A DNA stretch of 64,000 bases, from assembly GCA_036365145.1 (NCBI GenBank), contig JAEOAD010000018.1, positions 5,722,001 through 5,786,000 on the forward strand, read 5' to 3'. Each line of letters begins with the position of its first letter. The first letter of the stretch is position 1. Shown piece by piece: positions 21,909 to 31,739 of the stretch. Below the pieces are notes generated by a model. It worked only from the letters and a program-made list of their open reading frames with translations, had not been told where the DNA came from and made no database searches. Origin of the DNA: Orientallactaga sibirica. Its lineage: Eukaryota; Chordata; Mammalia; Rodentia; Dipodidae. Position numbers and translations under genes: made by a program.

Positions 21909-22535
21909 AATCAAAGAAGAAAACAAACTCCTGAAGGAGAACACAGGAAACCAACTTAATCAAATTAAGAGGTCATTAAAAGACATGAGTAAGGAAATAG
22001 AAATACTGAATAAAAACCAATCAGAAATACGAAATATGAAAAACATAGTAAATCAAATAAAACCTCTGTAGAAAGTTTCATCATTAGAATGGGTGAAGGA
22101 AAGGACAGAATATCTAAACTAGAAGACCAGGTGGCAGATGTAATACAGTCCAACAAAGAGAAAGACTAATAGGAAGGTATGAATGGGAATTTCAAGACAT
22201 TTGGGACACTATGAAGAGCTCAAACATAAGAATTCAGGGTATAGTAGAAGGAGGAGAATTTCACTCCAAAGTCATAGTAGGTGTTTTCAACAAAATCATA
22301 GAACAAAACTTCCTCATTAGGGAAAGAGATACCAATACAGGTACAGGAAGCCTTTAGAACACCAAACACAAAACCTGGAAATAACCTCTTACCGCCATAT
22401 TATAATTAAACTATTAAACACACAAGCCAAAGAAAATATATTGAAAGCAGTTAGAGAGAAACATCAAGTCACTTATAAAGGCAAGTCCATCAGGATAATA
22501 GCAGATTACTTAACACAAATTTTAAAAGCCAGAAG

Positions 22536-22694
22536 GGGCTGGGCATGGTGGTGCATGCCTTTAATCCTAGCACTTGGAGGCAGAGGTAGGAGGATCGCTG
22601 TGAGTTCAAGGCCAACCTGACACTACATAGTGAATTCCAGCTCAACCTGGCCAGAGTGAGATCCTACCTTGAACCCCCCCTCCAAAAAAAAAAA
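22536..22694 (+). mobile_element. B1 SINE in L1 ORF1
   Basis: GGGCTGGGCATGGTGGTGC to an A run; AAAAGCCAGAAGG / AAAAGCCACAAGG flanks it. Confidence 0.9.
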
Positions 22695-23181
22695 AGCCAC
22701 AAGGGCTTGGAATAATGTATTTCAAGTTCTTCTGAAAGATAACAACTGTCAACCAAGATAACTTTATCCAGAGCAGGTATCCATCCAAAGTGATGGAGAA
22801 ATAAGGACATTCCACAACAAAAACAAGCTAAAGGACTATATGACCACTAAGCCAGTTCTACAGAAAATACTTGAAGGGATCTTTCATGCTGAAGAGAAGA
22901 AACTTACACATATGAGGAAATGAAAAAATAAACCATACTCAAATAATAGTACGACAGTGTAAAGGAAAAACTATAAAACAAGAATAATGGCAAAAATAAA
23001 TGCACACTTTTCAATAATGACTCAATATCAGTGGCTTCAGTACCCCAATCAAAAGACACGGGTGTGCAGACTGGACTAAAATGCAGGATCCTTCTGTTTG
23101 TTGCCTCCAAGATACTCACCTCTCCATAAAAGACAATATCTTAGCATGAAAGGATGGAAAATGAAGTTTCTTTTCTTTTTT

Positions 23182-23337
23182 GGGGGGGGGGGGTTTCGAG
23201 GTAGGGTCTCACTCTGGCCCAGGCTGACCTGGAATTAACTATATAGTCTCAGGCTATATAGTCTCGAACTCATGGCGATCCTCCTACCTCTGCCTCCCGA
23301 GTGCTGGGATTAAAGGCGTGCGCCACCACGCCCGGCG
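23182..23337 (-). mobile_element. B1 SINE in L1 ORF2
   Basis: A G run, then TTTCGAGGTAGGGTCTCAC to CACCACGCCCGGC; flanked by GGAAAATG(A/G)AGTTTC. Confidence 0.92.
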
Positions 23338-23692
23338 GAAAATGGAGTTTCAATCAAATGGGCATAGAAAACAAGCAGGTGTTGCTATCCTAATATCTGA
23401 CAGGATAGACTTCAAACCAACATTAGTTATGAATGATAAGGAAGGTCCCTTTATATTGATTAAAAGGAAAATTCAACAAGAGGACATTACAAGAGGACAT
23501 TACAATTCTAAACATATATGCACCTAACATGGGTATTACAGATTTCATCAAACAAACACTATTAGGTTTAAGATCAAAGATAACACCAAGCACAATTGTA
23601 GTTGGTGACATCAGTACCTCACTCTCATCATTTGACAGGTCATCCAAGTAAAACATAAACAGAGAAGTATCTGGATTAAATTATGTCTTAGG

Positions 23693-23840
23693 CTGGGCGT
23701 GGTGGCTCACGCCTTTAATCCCAGCACTCGGGCGGCAGAGGTAGGAGGATCGCCATGAGTTCGAGGCCACCCTGAGACTACATAGTTAATTCCAGGTCAG
23801 CCTGGGCCGGAGTGAGACCCTACCTCGGAAAAACCAAAAA

Positions 23841-23871
<31 letters not shown>

Positions 23872-23873
23872 AG
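23693..23873 (+). mobile_element. B1 SINE in L1 ORF2
   Basis: GGCTGGGCGTGGTGGCTCACG to CCTCGGAAAAACCAAAAA then (TAAA)n. It is one of the least diverged copies here, so probably young. Confidence 0.93.
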
Positions 23874-24157
23874 TCTTAGAACAAATGGACCTAACAGATC
23901 TCTACAGAACATTCCCTCCAAAATGCTGCAGAATACAAATTATTTTCATTATTCTCTAAAATAGACCATATACTAGGACACAAAGCAAATCTTAACAAGT
24001 ACAGGAAAACTGAAATAATTCCTTGTACTCTATCTGATCACAATGGGATTAAATCACAAATCAACAGTAAGAAAAAATTATAGAGTATATATAAAATCAT
24101 GGAAACTAAGCAGTACATTACTCAATGATGAATGAATCATTAAAGAAATCAAAAAGG

Positions 24158-24252
24158 GGCCAGATGTGGTAGCACATGCTTTTAATCCCAGCACTCGGGA
24201 GGCAGAGGTAGGAGGATCACCATGAGTTTGAGGCCACCCTGAGGGGGAAAAA
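24158..24252 (+). mobile_element. B1 SINE, 3' truncated, in L1 ORF2
   Basis: GGGGCCAGATGTGGTAGCAC to GAGGCCACCCTGAGGGGGAAAA; the second half of the B1 is missing although an A-rich end is present. Confidence 0.85.
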
Positions 24253-24698
24253 AAGGAAATAAAAAATACATAGAATCAAATGATAATGAGAATACAACAT
24301 ACCAAAACCTTTGGGACACAATGAAGGCAGTCCTAAGAGGGAAATTTATAGTTTTAAGTGCCTATATTAAGAAACTAGAAAGGTCACAAGTGAACAACTT
24401 AATGCTTCACCTTAAGGTCTTGGAAAAAGAACAAGGCAAACCAAAAATCAGTAGATGGGAAGAAATAATAAAGATTAGGGCAGAAATTAATGAAACAGAA
24501 ACAAAAAATTACAAAGAATCAATGAAACAGAGTTGGTTCTTTGAAAGGATAAACAAGATTGATAAACCCTTAGCAAATCTGGCCAAAAGAAAGAGAGAAG
24601 AGACACAAATTAATAAAATTAGAGATGCGAAAGCACCATCATAACAGATACCAAAGAAATTCAGAAAATCATGAGGACATACTTTAAGACCATATCCT

Positions 24699-24902
24699 CA
24701 GGGCTGAACAGAGGGCTTAGTGGTTAAGGCACTTGTGTGCAAAGTCAAAGGACCCATGTTTGATTCCTCAGGACCCATATAAGCCAGATGTGCAAGGTGA
24801 TTTATGCATCTGGATTTTGTTTGAAGTAGCTGGAGGCCCTGGTGCACCCATCCTCTCTCTATATGCTTCTTTCTCTCTCAATTAAATAAATAAATAATAA
24901 AG
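24699..24902 (+). mobile_element. B2-like SINE in L1 ORF2
   Basis: GGGCTGAACAGAGGGCTTAGTGG to an (AATA)n tail. Confidence 0.88.
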
Positions 24903-25061
24903 AAGAACATATACTCCACTAAGTTTGAAAATCTGAAAGAAATGGATGATTTCCTGGATTTATATGACCTACCAAAATTAAATCAAGATGAGATGAACCA
25001 TTTAAATAAACCTATAACAAGTGTGGAGATCCAAGCAGTTATAAAATATCTCCTAACTAAG

Positions 25062-25188
25062 CCAGGTGTGGTGGCACATGCCATTAGTCCCAGCACTCTA
25101 GAGGCAGCAGTAGGAGGATCACTGTGAGTTTGTGCCAGCTTGAGATTACATAGTGAATTCCAGGTCAGCCTGGGCTACAGTGAGACCC

Positions 25189-25216
<28 letters not shown>
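25062..25216 (+). mobile_element. B1 SINE in L1 ORF2
   Basis: GCCAGGTGTGGTGGCACATG to a 27-base A tail; flanked by short TCTC(C/T)-rich target copies. Confidence 0.9.
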
Positions 25217-25219
<3 letters not shown>

Positions 25220-25759
25220 CTCAAGTAAAAAATTCCAGATCCAGATGGATTCACTGGTGAATTTTACCAGACCTTCATGGAAGAACTAACACCAATGCTT
25301 CTCACTTTTCCATAAAGCAGAAAAATAAGGAATTCTACCAAAGTCCTATGAAGCCAGCATCACCCTGACACCAGAACCAGACAAAGACAGAACAAAAAAA
25401 GAAAATTACAGACCAATTTCCCTCATGAACATAGATGCAAAAATTCTCAACAACAGAATTCAAGAATATATAAAAAAGATCATTCTCCCCAACCAAGTAG
25501 GCTTTATCCCAGAGATGCAGGGATGGTTCAACATATGCATATTGAGAAATGTAATACACTGTATAAGTAGACTGAAGGACAAAAATCACAGCAGTAAAGA
25601 AAAATGAAATTATGAAATTTGCAGGACAATGGATGTATCTGGAAAGGATTATACTTAGTGAGGGAACCCAGGCCCAGAAAGCCAAACATCACATGTTCTT
25701 TCTCATATGTGAATTCTGGATTGGACTTCTATGTGCATAGGAATAAAACACAGTAACAG

Positions 25760-25968
25760 GGCTGGAGAGATGGCTTAGCGGTTAAGGCACCTGCCTGCTA
25801 AGCCTAAGAACACCTGTTCAATTATCCCACGTTTAGGCAGATGCAAAGTGATGCAAGGGCACAATGCTTCACTTGCCCACAAGGGGGCACATGTGTCTGG
25901 AGTTCATTCACAGCAGTTGAGAGGCTGCTGGTGGGCCCATTCTCTGTCTCTCTCCAGAAAAAAAAAAC
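25760..25968 (+). mobile_element. B2-like SINE in L1 3'UTR
   Basis: GGGCTGGAGAGATGGCTTAGCGG to CTCTCTCCAGAAAAAAAAA. Confidence 0.9.
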
Positions 25969-26555
25969 CAACTCAGTAGCAAAGGCCAGTAAGCTAGAAA
26001 GGGGATAAAAAGGGAATAGAAAGGGAAGGAGGGGGGACTTAATAGGATGGTATTGTATATTTGTAAGTAGAAGAACAGATCAATGGAGGTGAAAAGGCCT
26101 AAGTGAGGTCAGGGGAAGTGATTGAGTAAAGGAAAGGTGGAGGGGGAGGGGTAATCAAAATTGAAAAGGATATAAATAAGTCATGTGGAAACCTACTTTT
26201 TTGGACAATGGAACACTCAGAAACCATAGATGGTTACTAGAAAATTTTCAGTGCCAGGGATGGGATGCCTTCCAGTGAGTTGTTGGCCATGGAGGCCCCT
26301 GATACCCCAAAACATTACAGGCCATTGCCAAGGCTCTTGGTTTCCCACCAGGAATAGATGGTAAGACCCTCTTTCTGAAGACTCCACTGCAAGATCACTG
26401 AGAAATCCTGCTGTAGCTGAGCTGAAAACTTCCTCCATGTAGACCAGCTGACAGAAAGCTGGAAAAAGCTATGCTGCATGCAGTTCAATGGGAGAGAGAG
26501 AAATCACCAGAGGAGATACTCAACAGTGGACACTGTAAGCCTTAAATTTGGCCAG

Positions 26556-26705
26556 CCAGAGCTGGGCATGGTGGTGCACACCTTTAATCCCAGCACTTGG
26601 GTGGTAGAGGTAAGAGGATTGCCATTGAGTTTGAGGCCACCCTGAGACTAAATAGTTTCAGGTCAGCCTGTACTAGAGTGAAACCCTATTTTGAAAAACC
26701 AAAAA
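26556..26705 (+). mobile_element. B1 SINE in L1 3'UTR, site of provirus insertion
   Basis: GAGCTGGGCATGGTGGTGC to GAAAAACCAAAAA. The provirus target duplication TAATGG begins immediately after its A tail. Confidence 0.9.
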
Positions 26706-26711
26706 TAATGG

Positions 26712-27052
26712 TGTTGGGGTCCCTCCTAGGGCCAGCCCAGGAGGGGATGCAGGGTCTCCGCTGGGCAGGGGGTGAGAGGCATGGAGTCAAGACACAGACA
26801 CAGGGAGTAGGATGAAAGCAGGCAGAGGGCGAGCTGCTGCAGACTCATTTATTCAAGGAAGTGTAGGGGTTTTTAAGGGTTTGGCTGGCCAATGACAGAC
26901 TGTCTCTGGGCAGATCATCTCAGTGCTCATGGGCATGGGGCTGTAGCTGTTGTCACGCCAGGCCTGTGTAGAATGCCACATCCACAGAAGCCACTTCCTG
27001 CTTCTTCCTAGCAGGTGGCCTGGCCAAGGCCCAACCTGCACTGTGCCATACA
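26712..27052 (-). repeat. 3' LTR of the provirus (341 bp)
   Basis: Same sequence as 33721-34097 but with a 34-bp deletion at GGCCAAT/GACAG and a smaller change near 26920. It retains a consensus AATAAA (antisense of 26846-26853). Confidence 0.93.
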
Positions 27053-27072
27053 TATCCTCCTTTTTGTTTTTA
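27053..27072 (-). other. Polypurine tract before the 3' LTR
   Basis: The minus strand reads AAAAACAAAAAGGAGGATA directly before the LTR. The same tract precedes the + strand LTR at 40188. Confidence 0.8.
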
Positions 27073-27229
27073 TTATTGGTGACCCTGGGAGGTTCTTTGC
27101 CAAGCCATTTTGATCCCAGGCCCCAAGGGATCACCTCATGCAGTGGTGCCTGTCTTAAGTTGCCCAATTTCATGGGGTCTTACCCGTCATTGACTACCCA
27201 CCATCCTGGTGAGAAGGTCCGAGGGGTTG

Positions 27230-27800
27230 CGGCTGTCACCTACGAGGCATGTGGGGGTGGTTCTGTGGTGTGTGAAGGTCCTGGAGAGAATCAACTATAG
27301 AACCTGAGAAAGACTGAGGTAGGACAGGTTTACAAATGAGAAATGGCAGATAAGATATCATATGGTGGTTCACGAGGGGTTTCCCTTCTGATTGATAAAT
27401 GGCTCCCTGTAGTAGAACCTGGTTTGTTTGGATGGTGATGATATGCTGAGAAAAAGCTCTGAGACATCTGAAAAGGATCAGCATGATGGTGAGAATAACT
27501 AGGATTCCCACCAGGATAAGAAGGGAGGAAGGATTGAAGAAAGAAATGTAAAGTTATCATCAGGAGAAACAGCTGCAAAGCCAATTGGCACCTGTCTAAT
27601 GATAACATGGAGATCAGCATGAATAGTCATGGAAGGGCTCAGTCTACAATTAAGGAGGGAGCAGTTGAGAAAGCCCCTGGAAAAGAGTAAAAAGGCCAAG
27701 GCATTGAGTATTGGGATGAAGACAAAATAATAGGGTGGTTTAACATAAACAGGTTGTTGGGTGACTGTCGTGAACTCACCCTTAGCACCATAAATAGTAG
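27230..27800 (-). pseudogene. env stub: transmembrane-subunit end
   Basis: Broken frames at 27330-27700 end in a hydrophobic anchor (LLILVGILVILTIMLILF, about 27465-27520) followed by a short tail, as in a retroviral TM subunit. Only about 1 kb of proviral sequence separates integrase from the polypurine tract, so most of the surface-subunit region is absent. Confidence 0.6.
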
Positions 27801-27902
27801 CATTGAGTGTCCTTAATGGTAGCAGATCAATGCAATCAAAGGAGTAGCAAAGGAATTTGTGGTTGGTTGGAGGGTATCATTACCATAAGAGGCATTAATA
27901 AA

Positions 27903-28138
27903 CAAAAAGGCAAAGGTGGGCTGGAGAGATGGCTTAACAATCAAGGCACATGCCTATGAAGCCTAAGGACCCCGGTTCGATTCTCCAGGTCCCATGTAAG
28001 CCAGATGCACAAGGGGGCACACGCATCTGGAGTTTGTTTGCAGTGGCTAGAAGCCCTGGTGTGCCCATTCTCCCTCTTTCCCTCTCCCTCTCTCTGTCTC
28101 TAATAAATAAAAATATATTTTTTAAAAAAGGCAAAGGT
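27903..28138 (+). mobile_element. B2-like SINE inside the provirus
   Basis: The element is at 27917-28130, with AAAAGGCAAAGGTG on both sides as target duplication. Confidence 0.93.
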
Positions 28139-28299
28139 GTGGTTAAGGAGAAGTACTTGCTTGTAGGGGGAGGAATACAGCAAAATAGAGTGGCTAAAAT
28201 GAAGCCTAGGAAAAGTGTGGGAATCTAGACCCACTGTACCAAACAAGTATGGCCTAAGAAGAATTGTCCAAAATGGTTTCTGGGAAGTGGTAGTAGGGA

Positions 28300-29269
28300 G
28301 AAAAGGAGATAAAAGGAGAAAAGGGGGAATAAGTTTACAGTCCCGTATCTGGCCTGAGGGGTTTGGCATCCTCCTCCTCATCAAGGTTGATCCCAGAGTC
28401 AGTGGCTGGCTGGATGTTTCTGGCAGGGATCCAGATTGGGATCTGTGAAGTTTCTGGAAAGACACAGAATACCCTCGGCTCTGTGTTAAAAGAGGGTGGG
28501 GTCCCTTCCAGATATTAGTAAGAGGATCCTTCCAGCAGACTATGGGTAAGAGTGTTGTGATTGGCTGGTGTCTCCAATGTTTATAGGACAGGGAGAGTCC
28601 TGCCTTGTCAAAGGTGAGAAAATTGAGGGTGAAGAGAGCTTCCACTAGGGCCAAGTGGGGATCCTTGGGTGACATAGTGGACTTTTGTTTTATAATTAGT
28701 TCCTTTAGGGTCTGGTTAGTTCTCTCCAGTATGGCTTCTCCTTGTGGTTTGTAGGGGATCCCAAGGGAGTGTTTGATTCCCCAAGATTCCATGAAGGATG
28801 TGAATTGGCAGATGTGTATGCAGGGCCATTATCAGTTTTAATTGACCAGGGTACGCCCATGACCAACATGGCAGATTTTGTTACCTTAATGATGTGGGAT
28901 GCCTTCTCCTGCAAGACAACAATAGCAAAAATAAGCTTCGAGTAAGTGTCCATGATGACATGGACATATTTGAGGTTACCAAATGAAGGTATGTGGGTAA
29001 TATCCATCTGCCAGATAGAATTTTGGGTAAGGCCTCTAGGATTGACTACTTGAGGCTATAGGGGCCCAAGGGGGCTAGGGAGGTGCATGCCTTACAGGTA
29101 CAGGTTAAATGTTTGCATTGGCTAAGTGAGAGCTTGGGGTATAGGGTCCATAGGTTAGTGGGGGATAGATGGAACCTTTGGTATAAATGTCTAGCTTGTT
29201 CTGAAGGTGGCAAGGAGGAGACAGCAATAAACTTGTCTACCTGTGAATTCCCATCAGCAATAAAGCCAG
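28300..29269 (-). pseudogene. Integrase remnant (pol)
   Basis: A zinc-binding end (CTCKAC at about 29083-29100) is followed by the catalytic core with MDITHIPSFG (from 29007), TDNGPAY (about 28830-28850) and, after a frameshift near 28790, AILERTNQTLKEL, so the three acidic residues of the D,D-35-E triad are recognisable. The C-terminal block IWKGPHPLL lies near 28495-28520. Confidence 0.88.
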
Positions 29270-29531
29270 GAAGACCAGTGTGTGAGGGAACGTGCTCAAT
29301 AAACCAAATCTGTTTTCCATCTGTAGTTGTAAAGTGGAGATGGCAATGTCTATGGGATGATGAGAGGGCCTGGGATTGGCTAAGGGCAGTACCTTTGTCA
29401 TTTGGACTGCTTAACTGCTGTCAGAGAAGATGTTGATGGGCTCTTGACAGAGCTCTGATGATGGTATATAGTTCCCCTAGCTGGACTGAATGGGGGGTTA
29501 GGGAACTTAAGGGCCTCATCTGGTCGACTGG

Positions 29532-29566
<35 letters not shown>

Positions 29567-29775
29567 GAGGTAGGGTCTCATTCTAGCCCAGGCTGACCTG
29601 AAACTCACTATACAGTATCAGGGTGGCCTCGAACTCATGGTGATCCACCTACCTGTGCCTCCCAAGTGCTGGGATTAAAGACGTGTGCCACCACGCCCGG
29701 CTCGATTGGCTCTCTTAATAATTAGTCCGTAAGTATGTGTATTGGCACCTGTAAAGGCCTAGGCTTCTAAGGGTA
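29270..29775 (-). pseudogene. RNase H remnant (pol)
   Basis: The ELYTIIRAL block (catalytic Glu region, around 29455-29485), a SDS-type stretch after it and SHTGLPGFIADGN (about 29265-29305) mark the RNase H domain and its junction with integrase. A B1 at 29553-29703 and stops interrupt it. Confidence 0.75.
29524..29715 (-). mobile_element. B1 SINE inside the provirus, with (CT)n
   Basis: The B1 is at 29553-29703; TCGACTGGCTCTCT / TCGATTGGCTCTCT flanks it. The left target copy has expanded into a (CT)14-type run at 29531-29558. Confidence 0.92.
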
Positions 29776-31190
29776 TTAGCTGACTAGAAGGCCTGGAGAA
29801 ACAGTCTTTATGGGCAAAGCCGTTAGAGATTGAAGTAGTTTGTGAGTGGGGAGGTGGTTTTCTATCTCATTGGGGAATCTCACCATTAGGATGTGGAAAA
29901 GGGAGTCCTCCCTAAAAAGAGGTTGAAGTTCAGACATGGGGATGGGCAGAATTATTTTGGAGGGTTCTGTATTATAGATTTTGTTAGTGTAAGTACATGC
30001 CTTAATTGCTATGAGGAGCATTGCTTGTAGGTTGGTGGTGAGTTTATGGGCCTATGACTATGAGGGGTGTACCCAGTAAAGGGGTGATTGGTTTTACCAG
30101 ATGACTCCCAAAGGCGCCCCTGCCATCCAAAGGATCATATTTAGGATTGGAGCAGATGGGTCATATCTTGTGAGGGTCATTGAAAAGAGGTAGCGGGATA
30201 TTTTTGCAACAAATTTTTGGAGTGATGGTTTAGAGGAATTTTCCTTGAAGGGTTATCAGTAACTCTAAGGAGGTCATAAAGTGGTAGGAGTTTACTGGGA
30301 GGGATGGGCAAGACATGTTTGAGTCAGTTAGTTTGGTTGCAGAGTTTTTGGAGATCATTGAGAGAATAATGGTCCTTTATTAGAAGGTGAGGAGTAAGTG
30401 GTTGTATAGTAGTAGAAATTTTGTACCCTAAAAATCCAAAAGGGGACACGGTTTGAATTTTTTCATTCACTATGGTAAACCCGTTTCTTGAGGTCCTCAA
30501 TGAGTAGTTAAGAAGGTCCAAAAGGGCAGTTCTTGAGGTGTATGCAATCAAAAGATCATCCATGTAATGAACAACAAGGCACTTAGATTATATTCTTGCC
30601 ATGGTGGGGGATACAAACATTTGGCAAATAGAAGGACTATTTTTCATGCCCTGGGGGAGAACCCTCCATTGATATCTTTTAGCTGGGATAGTATGGTTGG
30701 TTTCCCAAACAGTAAAAGCAAAATAAGGCCTGTCCTCTGCCGCTAAAGGGATAGAGAAAAAGCAAACTTTAATATCTAAGATAACTATATGGTGGTTAGT
30801 AGGGATGGCTCCTGGGTGGGGGAGGCCAGTCTGAAAGGAATCCATTTTTTTTTTTTTTTTTTTTTGGTTTTTTTGAGGTAGGGTCTCACTCTGGTCCAGG
30901 CTGACCTGGAATTAACTATGTAGTCTCAGGGTGGCCTCGAACTCTCAGCAATCCTCCTACCTCTGCCTCCCGAGTGCTGGGATTAAAGGCATGCGCCACC
31001 ACGCCCGGCTTGAAAGGAATCCATTTTTAACATATGTTTATTAGCCTGGTGAAGGTCTTGGAGTAGTCTATGTTTGCCAGTTTTCTTTTTAATGACAAAG
31101 ATGGGGGAATTATGGGAGCTAATAGAGGGCTCAATATGGCCAAGAGCAAGCTGTTCTTGAATAAGGGATTTGTGAATAGTCAATTCAGGT
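29776..31190 (-). pseudogene. Reverse transcriptase remnant (pol)
   Basis: The N-terminal fingers block (QLALGHIEPSISSHNSPIFV, about 31090-31160) is followed by LLQDLHQANK. Motif A reads [12 protein letters not shown] at 30748-30785, so the catalytic Asp is kept but the usual second Asp is Val. [10 protein letters not shown] (about 30645-30675) and YMDD (30555-30566) are intact. Thumb and connection extend to about 29776. A B1 (30850-31009) splits the fingers. Confidence 0.9.
30832..31026 (-). mobile_element. B1 SINE inside the provirus
   Basis: The B1 is at about 30850-31009, flanked by a perfect TGAAAGGAATCCATTTTT duplication. Confidence 0.95.
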
Positions 31191-31329
31191 TCTAGTATAG
31201 GCCACTGTTCAACCCAAAAGGGTTCTGTGGTATCCCACTCGAGTATGTGAGTGGTAGGGGATTGGACAGTGGCCCCTAGAATTGGGGGTGATGAGAGTGA
31301 TGGGTGTTTGGTGGGGTTGGGTCACCCTG

Positions 31330-31660
31330 AGAGGCCAATGGTATCATGGGCAATAACATCATCATAAAAGGCCTGGTCATCTGTTGTTATGACAACACCC
31401 ATGTCAGTAAGGAGGTCTCTGCCCCAGAGGGTATTGGGGACATTTGCCACCAAGGGGAGAAATTCCCCCATGTTGCCATCATAGTCTTCCCACATAACTG
31501 GTCTTCTAACCTGTCTAGTGGTCTGTTGTCCCCCAGCACCCTTAATATTGGGACCATCTTTTTAGGCCCAATTGGGCATGTGGAGTATATCGTTGGCAGA
31601 GATAATAGTGGCATTGAACCTGTGTCTACTATGCCCTTGAATTCAACCCCGTCCAAAAGG
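31330..31660 (-). pseudogene. Retroviral aspartic protease remnant
   Basis: The active-site motif DTG (in GIVDTGS, 31618-31626) is intact. After a frameshift, the C-terminal LWGRDLL-type block appears near 31400-31430, typical of betaretroviral proteases. Confidence 0.8.
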
Positions 31661-31739
31661 ACCGAGATGTAGGGTGAATGGTTGTAAACGGGCAGGGTCC
31701 ACCTAATGTGCGGGGGTTCCCTTTTATTTGCGGGGCTGA

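Larger units (their letters stand above)
21340..22920 (+). pseudogene. L1 ORF1 remnant (RNA-binding protein)
   Basis: It contains a coiled-coil-like Lys/Glu/Ile/Asn-rich stretch (around 21920-22070, NQLNQIKRSLKDMSKEIEIL), a diverged RNA-binding core (LRIQGI-type block at about 22225) and the conserved end GEIRTFHNKNKLKDYMTTKP (22790-22850). Two B2-like SINEs, one B1 and several stops break it. Not functional. Confidence 0.75.
23050..25740 (+). pseudogene. L1 ORF2 remnant (endonuclease-reverse transcriptase) with internal deletion
   Basis: Endonuclease part: KQAGVAILISDRIDFKPTLV (about 23360-23420) and the block following it to 24100. Linker: [20 protein letters not shown] (about 24535-24590). 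Pre-RT: MDDFLDLYDLPKLNQDEMN (from 24942). RT start: [20 protein letters not shown] and [13 protein letters not shown] (25425-25530). After SRLKDKNH (about 25590) the sequence jumps to the C-terminal block MKFAGQWMYLERIILSE and KAKHHMFSLICEFW with a stop at 25738. Most of the RT core and the cysteine-rich region is therefore missing. Six SINEs interrupt the rest. Confidence 0.8.
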
